A stretch of 49,095 nucleotides of DNA from Verrucomicrobiota bacterium (GTDB taxonomy: Bacteria; Verrucomicrobiota; Verrucomicrobiia; Chthoniobacterales; UBA10450), in assembly GCA_019244415.1 (NCBI GenBank), contig JAFASN010000012.1, forward strand, positions 1-49,095. The letters are read 5' to 3'. The notes under the pieces were generated by a model that made no database searches, was not told the origin of the DNA, and worked only from the letters and a program-made list of their open reading frames with translations. Numbering within the stretch: the stretch's first letter is position 1; every line of letters begins with the position of its first letter. Positions 44,323 through 49,095 of this stretch are shown piece by piece. The translations under genes were made by a program, and so were the position numbers.

Positions 44323-45393
44323 ATGAGCCTTGCGGCGGAAAATCGTCGAATGCTGCAAACCGCGCGCCGAGGAAGGAAAAAGACCGGATCGGAAGCGCAA
44401 GCCGCGGCGGCAGTACACGAGCGCTACCTCGAAGCGTATCGGTGGATGCTCCTTACGCGTCTGTTCGAAGAAAAACTGGCCAGCATGTATCGCGGCGGGA
44501 TGATTACCGGCGGCGTTTACGTCGGCAAAGGCCAGGAAGCAGTCAGCGCCGCATGCGGGATGTTTTTGCGCAAAGGCGACATCTTCGCTCCGCTCATTCG
44601 CGACCAGGCGGGCCGGGCGGCTTTCGGTGAGCCGCTGGTGGATGTCGCTCGTACTTATCTAGGCTCGCGGCTCGGGCCGATGCGTGGACGCGACGGTAAC
44701 ATCCATCGGGGCAAACCGCGCGAAGGCCAGCTCGCCATGATTAGTCATCTCGGCGCGATGATCTCCGTCGTCGTCGGTTCGCTCATGGCGAAACGCTGGC
44801 GCGGCGAAAAGGATTTCGTCGGCTTAACCACAATCGGTGAAGGCGGAATGCAGACGGGCTCGACGCACGAAGGGTTGAACATTGCCGCAGTCGAACGCGT
44901 GCCGCTGGTTGTCGTCGCCACGAACAATCATTACGCGTACTCAACTCCGAACGAACGCGAATTTGCCTGCGCCAGCCTGGTGGACCGCGCGCTGGGCTAC
45001 GGCTTTGAAGGCTACGAAATGGACGGGACTAACCTCAACGCCTGCCTTGAAACTATCGAAACGGCAGTTAAGCGCGCTCGCGCCGGTCGGCCGCCGCAGC
45101 TTGTCGTCGCGTCCATTCTGCGCCTGGCCGGGCACGGTGAGCACGATGATTTTTCCTACGTTACTGACGACATTCGCAAGGAGCCATTCGCGCAGGATTG
45201 CCTGAAATGCGCGGAAGTTTGCATTCGCGAGCTCGGCCTCGCTGACGATGCGACCGTGCGGAACTGGCGCGACGAAGCGTTGCGGAAAGTGGATGAGGCA
45301 GTAGCGACAGCGCAGCGCGAGCCGGCTCCGAATGCTGGTGAGGAAGATTGGTGCGCGATCTCCACGCGCGAGCTTTGCGACCCCGTGGAATGA
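44323..45393 (+). CDS. pdhA: 2-oxoacid dehydrogenase E1 component, alpha subunit
   Basis: The 356-residue thiamine-diphosphate enzyme subunit decarboxylates a 2-oxoacid, most likely pyruvate. Seen are LTRLFEEKLASMYRGGMITGG, GQEAVSAACG, and the ThDP/Mg motif beginning GEGGMQTGSTHEGLN and ending in NNHYAYST. The first residue of the motif is GEG instead of the usual GDG, a conservative change. Its stop overlaps the beta-subunit start. Branched-chain or acetoin substrates cannot be excluded. Confidence 0.9.
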   Translation: MSLAAENRRMLQTARRGRKKTGSEAQAAAAVHERYLEAYRWMLLTRLFEEKLASMYRGGMITGGVYVGKGQEAVSAACGMFLRKGDIFAPLIRDQAGRAAFGEPLVDVARTYLGSRLGPMRGRDGNIHRGKPREGQLAMISHLGAMISVVVGSLMAKRWRGEKDFVGLTTIGEGGMQTGSTHEGLNIAAVERVPLVVVATNNHYAYSTPNEREFACASLVDRALGYGFEGYEMDGTNLNACLETIETAVKRARAGRPPQLVVASILRLAGHGEHDDFSYVTDDIRKEPFAQDCLKCAEVCIRELGLADDATVRNWRDEALRKVDEAVATAQREPAPNAGEEDWCAISTRELCDPVE

Positions 45394-46358
45394 GCCTCAC
45401 CTACCTCGAGGCCATCCGCGAAGCGCAGGCGAAATTGCTGCGCGATGATCCGCGCGTCTTCATTTACGGGCAGGACGTCGGCGGTACTTTCGGCGGCGCG
45501 TTCAAAGCGACCAAAGGTTTGGCGAAAGAATTTCCCGGGCGTGTGCTGAATACGCCGATCAGTGAAGACGCCATGACCGGCGTGGCGATTGGCGCCGCGC
45601 TCGAAGGGATGCGGCCGATTGTGGAAATGCAGTTCGCCGATTTTTCCAGCATTGCGCTCAACCAGATTTTAAACAACGCCGGCACACAGTATTGGCGCAC
45701 GAACCTGCCGGTGCCGATTACCGTGCGGTTGCCCAGTGGCGGGACGAAAGGCAGCGGCCCCTTCCATTCGCAATCCATGGAATCGCTTTACGCGCATTAT
45801 CCTGGCTTGATCGTGATGACGCCGGCCACGGTGGAAGACGCTTACACCATGTTGATCGATGCTATCTCCATCGATGACCCGGTCGTGTATTGCGAGCACA
45901 AGTATCTTTATTACCACCTGAAAGCTGACGCTCTACCGAGCGAAGGGATGCCGATCGGGCGGGCGCGTGTCGCACGAGCGGGTCGCGACCTGACGATCGT
46001 TAGCTACAGCGCCATGCTCCACGAGTCGTTAGCTGCGGCCGAAGAACTGGCGCGAGAAAACTGGGACATCGAAGTGATCGATCTGCGCACGGTTAAACCG
46101 CTCGATACTTCCACCGTACTTGGGTCGGTTGCGCGCACCGGCAGGTTGCTCGCCGTGGGCGAATCGTTCCCCTGGGGCGGCGTCACTGCGGAAGTGCTCG
46201 CGCGCGTTGCCAGCGAAGGTTTTCATCTGCTCGACGCCGCGCCCGCTCGCCTGAACGCGAAAGACACACCGATCCCGTATCACCCAAACCTCTGGTCCGC
46301 ACATCGCCCCAGCAGCCATGCGATTGCCGCGAAGGCGCGGCGATTGTTGCGCGAGTAA
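45390..46358 (+). CDS. pdhB: 2-oxoacid dehydrogenase E1 component, beta subunit
   Basis: The 322-residue subunit has LTYLEAIREAQAKLLRDDPR, FIYGQDVGGTFGG, the ThDP-activating Glu in RVLNTPISEDAMTGVAIGAA, and EMQFADFSSIALNQILNNAG. The ATG at 45390 overlaps the alpha stop (ATGA); the frame is open slightly further upstream but that is inside pdhA. It forms the alpha2beta2 E1 with the preceding subunit. Confidence 0.92.
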   Translation: MSLTYLEAIREAQAKLLRDDPRVFIYGQDVGGTFGGAFKATKGLAKEFPGRVLNTPISEDAMTGVAIGAALEGMRPIVEMQFADFSSIALNQILNNAGTQYWRTNLPVPITVRLPSGGTKGSGPFHSQSMESLYAHYPGLIVMTPATVEDAYTMLIDAISIDDPVVYCEHKYLYYHLKADALPSEGMPIGRARVARAGRDLTIVSYSAMLHESLAAAEELARENWDIEVIDLRTVKPLDTSTVLGSVARTGRLLAVGESFPWGGVTAEVLARVASEGFHLLDAAPARLNAKDTPIPYHPNLWSAHRPSSHAIAAKARRLLRE

Positions 46359-46391
46359 CTCTTCTCAACCACTCAACCCGTCCAAATTCTG

Positions 46392-47621
46392 ATGCCGCAA
46401 GTCCCTATTATCATGCCGCAGCTTGGCGAATCGATTGCTGAGGCGACGATCGTTTCCATCAAAGTACAGCCGGGCGAAAAAGTCGCTGCCGACCAGGAAA
46501 TCATCGAAGTCGAGACGAACAAAGCGGTCATGGGCGTGACCACGCCGTGCGCGGGCGAGATCGCGAAGATCGATGCGCAAGTGAAAGAAACTTACCCGAT
46601 CGGCGCTGTGCTCGGCTACATCGAAGCGAGCGAGAAAGATGCGGAGCGTTTTCAACAGAAAACGCCGCCGCCGGAAATTCAACGCGCTACGGCGGAAGAA
46701 ATCCCCGGGCGCGGCGAAGAGAAGGAAGTGGCGCAAGCGACGCACCGGGCTGCTGAAAACGGAGATCGCAACCGCGACGGTCGTGCCACGTTACCAGTGC
46801 CGGCAGCCGCGAAAGGCGCGGGCTTTCTTTCGCCTCGAGTGCGAGCGCGCATGATGGAGTTGCAACTCACTGCCGCTGATCTTTCCGGCATCTCCGGCAG
46901 CGGCAACGCCGGCCGCGTCACGATCAAGGATCTGGAAAGCTACCTGCAACAAATCGAGTCGCAGACGGCAAGTGATGCGTCCGCCATCCGCGCTGGCGTG
47001 GCCGATGCGATGCGTCGCAGTTGGTCGCGGCCGCTGGCAACAATCGGTTCCACGGTAAGCCTCGATCCTGTTTTGAACGATCGGAAACAGCGCGACCCGA
47101 AACCCGGTCCGGCGCTTTACGCTCTGCGTGCACTTGCGCTTGCGCTGGCGGAAAATCCCGCCGCCGCCGCCAGGCTGATCGGCTCACGCATTCTGCAATC
47201 GAAGAGCATCGACATCGGGCTGGCCATTGAAGCGCAGGACGGGATCATCGTTCCCATCATTCGCAACGCCGACAAAACGTCGCTCGCCGATTTAACGCAA
47301 AAGTACGAGGAGCTGGTGAATCTCGGCCGGCAGCGCCGCATTTCGCCCGAGATGCAAACGGGCGGAATCGCCGCCGTCTCGAACTTCGGCACGTTCGGCG
47401 TGGAATGGGGCACGCCAATTCCGCTCCCTGATCAGACCATGATTCTGGGTTTTGGCGCCGGCAAAAAAACGCCGCATTGGGACGAAGGCTCGTCGCAATT
47501 TATCCTGGTCACCGAGGCGCAGATCACGTTGAGCTTTGATCATCGCAGTCTCGACGGCGGCGGCGCGGGCCGGCTGCTGAAACGAGTCATCGAGCTACTG
47601 GAGAAACCCAGCCAGTTGTAG
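46392..47621 (+). CDS. pdhC: 2-oxoacid dehydrogenase E2 (dihydrolipoyl acyltransferase)
   Basis: The 409-residue protein has one lipoyl domain (1-78) with Lys44 in EVETNKAVM (Asn replaces the common Asp before the lysine), an acidic linker, an E3-binding domain (about 147-188; FLSPRVRARMMELQLTAADL) and the acyltransferase core (about 196-409) ending in the catalytic FDHRSLDGGGAGRLL. It transfers the acyl group from E1 to CoA. No lipoamide dehydrogenase (E3) gene follows in the window. Confidence 0.92.
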   Translation: MPQVPIIMPQLGESIAEATIVSIKVQPGEKVAADQEIIEVETNKAVMGVTTPCAGEIAKIDAQVKETYPIGAVLGYIEASEKDAERFQQKTPPPEIQRATAEEIPGRGEEKEVAQATHRAAENGDRNRDGRATLPVPAAAKGAGFLSPRVRARMMELQLTAADLSGISGSGNAGRVTIKDLESYLQQIESQTASDASAIRAGVADAMRRSWSRPLATIGSTVSLDPVLNDRKQRDPKPGPALYALRALALALAENPAAAARLIGSRILQSKSIDIGLAIEAQDGIIVPIIRNADKTSLADLTQKYEELVNLGRQRRISPEMQTGGIAAVSNFGTFGVEWGTPIPLPDQTMILGFGAGKKTPHWDEGSSQFILVTEAQITLSFDHRSLDGGGAGRLLKRVIELLEKPSQL

Positions 47622-47685
47622 CCGCCTAAGTACAGCCGGTTCTCACTTGTACTGGCGACATTCGTTGGCCTGGTGTGTCTCCACC

Positions 47686-49095
47686 TCACGACCAAGTGAT
47701 CAGGCGCAGCTCGTGTTCCTGCTGCAAGTGCGGATGCGTGGGAATCACGCGAACACTGAAGCCGTAGGCGCCGGACTCTGTCGCCGGAACTGAACCGCGA
47801 TAGATGTAAGTACCGTCGCCATTCTGGCCCGACTGGTTCAACGTCGTCACACCCGGATTTTTAATGCCGCCGTTTTCCGTCTCGCCGTGGTACGCTTCCA
47901 CGCGCACGTGTTGAGGATCAACACCGCCCAAGTGTACTCGCGCACATAAGTCGAGCGATTCGCCCACGGGGATATTCTGCCGATCGGCATTGCCCACCTG
48001 CACCTCATCGATTCGCACCTGGGGCCAATCTTTGCGCATGCGCGTCTTCCATTGGCTTAGCTCGGCGGCAGCAGTGCAGTCGTTTTGCACAAGGTCGCGG
48101 TGAGCGCGCGCGGCCGGGATGTAGAGCCGCTCGGTGTACTCCTTGACCATCCGGTGGGTGTTAAATACCGGCGTCACGCTGCGGATCGATTCGCGCATGA
48201 GCTGGAGCCACGCCAGCGGGAGTTTGCCGTCGGGTTTCGCGTAGTAGAGCGGTACGATCTGATTTTCGAGTAACTGGTAGAGGCTGGCGGAATCTACTTC
48301 GCTTTGGAAATCAACGGTGCCGTCGTTGATTTCGGCGCCAATGGCCCAGCCGTTGTTGCCGTTGAATCCTTCGCACCACCAGCCATCGAGAATGCTGAGG
48401 TTTAATCCGCCGTTCGGGGGCGTCTTCATCCCACTCGTGCCGCTCGCTTCCAGCGGGCGGAGCGGATTATTCAGCCAAAGATCGACACCCTGCACCAGCC
48501 GCCGCGCGATGTAGGTGTCGTAATCTTCTACAAACACAATCCGATTCTCCAGCCCGGATTGCCGCGAAAATTTGTACACTTCCTGGATCAGCGCCTTGCC
48601 TCCCTCATCACGCGGATGCGATTTGCCGGCGAAGATGAACTGCACCGGGCGCGTACTGTCGTTGAGCAGACGATGGAGCCGGTCTCGATCGCTAAATAGG
48701 AGCGCGCCGCGCTTGTAGGTGGCGAACCGGCGCGCGAAACCGATGGTCAGGATTTCAGGATCAAGCAGCCGGTTGGCATTGCGGATCGATTGCGGCGATT
48801 CCCCCACCCGCTCGCGCTGCACGCGCACACGCTCGCGCACGAACTGCACCAGGCGCGCCTTCAATTGCTGGTGCGTTTCCCAGAGTACCGCATCCGGAAT
48901 ATCGATGACGCGGCGCCAGAAATCCGCGTCGGTCAGCTTCTCTTCCCAATTGCCGAGATACTTCTCGTAGAGCGCGGAAAATTCGGGCGCCATCCACGTT
49001 TTTGTGTGAATGCCGTTGGTCACATACGTGATCGGTACTTCGTGCTGCGGCACGCCGCTCCAGACATCCTTCCATAAGCCGCGACTCACTTCCCG
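47686..49095 (-). CDS. glgP: Alpha-glucan (glycogen) phosphorylase, C-terminal part
   Basis: The frame is open to the window edge, so only the C-terminal ~470 residues are present. YVTNGIHTKTWMAPEF, ILTIGFARRFATYKRGALLF, FIFAGKSHPRDEGGKALIQ and the PLP-lysine region EASGTSGMKTPPNGGLNLS place it in the alpha-glucan phosphorylase subfamily that is distinct from E. coli GlgP/MalP. It releases glucose-1-phosphate from glycogen or maltodextrin. The last ~110 residues form a beta-rich extension (VRIDEVQVGNADRQNIPVGE) found in this subfamily. Confidence 0.93.
   Translation of the reverse strand, partial: REVSRGLWKDVWSGVPQHEVPITYVTNGIHTKTWMAPEFSALYEKYLGNWEEKLTDADFWRRVIDIPDAVLWETHQQLKARLVQFVRERVRVQRERVGESPQSIRNANRLLDPEILTIGFARRFATYKRGALLFSDRDRLHRLLNDSTRPVQFIFAGKSHPRDEGGKALIQEVYKFSRQSGLENRIVFVEDYDTYIARRLVQGVDLWLNNPLRPLEASGTSGMKTPPNGGLNLSILDGWWCEGFNGNNGWAIGAEINDGTVDFQSEVDSASLYQLLENQIVPLYYAKPDGKLPLAWLQLMRESIRSVTPVFNTHRMVKEYTERLYIPAARAHRDLVQNDCTAAAELSQWKTRMRKDWPQVRIDEVQVGNADRQNIPVGESLDLCARVHLGGVDPQHVRVEAYHGETENGGIKNPGVTTLNQSGQNGDGTYIYRGSVPATESGAYGFSVRVIPTHPHLQQEHELRLITWS

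Overview
The window reads as chromosomal DNA of a Gram-negative, moderately GC-rich (roughly 58-60 % by eye) bacterium, most likely a soil Verrucomicrobium of the Chthoniobacterales/Spartobacteria type. Pointers are the LptE and BamD-like outer-membrane genes, a bactofilin pair of which one carries zinc ribbons, a GldA-type ABC operon with a DUF4340 gene, short '[10 protein letters not shown]' type insertions in coding regions, and few recognisable Shine-Dalgarno sequences. The taxonomic call is an inference; no 16S gene is present.

Layout. 1-243: 5' part of a queuosine-precursor transporter (minus). 402-7658: plus-strand run of glucose-6-phosphate isomerase, a soluble histidine kinase, an NtrC-type sigma-54 activator, GlnD and a sugar-1-phosphate nucleotidylyltransferase. 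7716-9667 (minus): two bactofilins and a DUF5069 gene. 9734-11498 (minus): an STT3-like membrane glycosyltransferase and a frameshifted GIY-YIG gene. 11577-11774: tRNA-Ile(CAU) with a decayed second copy beside it. 11855-15103 (minus): a gene of unknown function, an aldose-epimerase-like gene and glutamate dehydrogenase. 15234-19684 (plus): a Cys/Met-metabolism PLP enzyme, tRNA-Arg and tRNA-His (both minus), a coiled-coil/TPR exported protein and a DUF2071 protein. 19688-23130 (minus): aconitase and a peroxiredoxin. 23304-25068 (plus): a DUF456 protein, RNase P RNA with its terminator, and a proline-rich exported protein. 25136-26968 (minus): CocE/NonD-type exported hydrolase. 27200-32449 (plus): small exported protein, aldehyde dehydrogenase, Asp-box beta-propeller plus MoaD/ThiS-like protein, a nucleotidyltransferase and an HtrA protease. 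32477-34426 (minus): a large membrane-protein gene broken by one in-frame TAG. 34532-39652 (plus): GldA/GldF/GldG/DUF4340 operon. 39670-43290 (minus): UbiE, tRNA-Leu, a TPR protein, LptE and a BamD-like protein. 43357-47621 (plus): DUF72 and a 2-oxoacid dehydrogenase E1alpha/E1beta/E2 operon. 47686-49095 (minus): C-terminal part of an alpha-glucan phosphorylase.

Most genes are core metabolism (glycolysis, TCA cycle, nitrogen control, glycogen, methionine/cysteine, menaquinone) and envelope assembly. Many neighbours share ATGA or GTGA start/stop overlaps, indicating translational coupling. No CRISPR array, transposase, integrase or phage gene was seen.

The most unusual signals are structural. 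An exact 18-bp direct repeat, containing the htrA stop codon, brackets the 2-kb inverted segment that carries the TAG-broken membrane gene. A 93-bp inverted-repeat element sits in frame inside the epimerase gene, and a shorter relative supplies the start codon of the aldehyde dehydrogenase. A partial tRNA-Ile copy lies directly upstream of the intact tRNA. The hexamer GAGTAC/GTACTC appears several times more often than base composition predicts. The best candidates for undescribed function are the Asp-box propeller/ubiquitin-like pair and the zinc-ribbon bactofilin operon.
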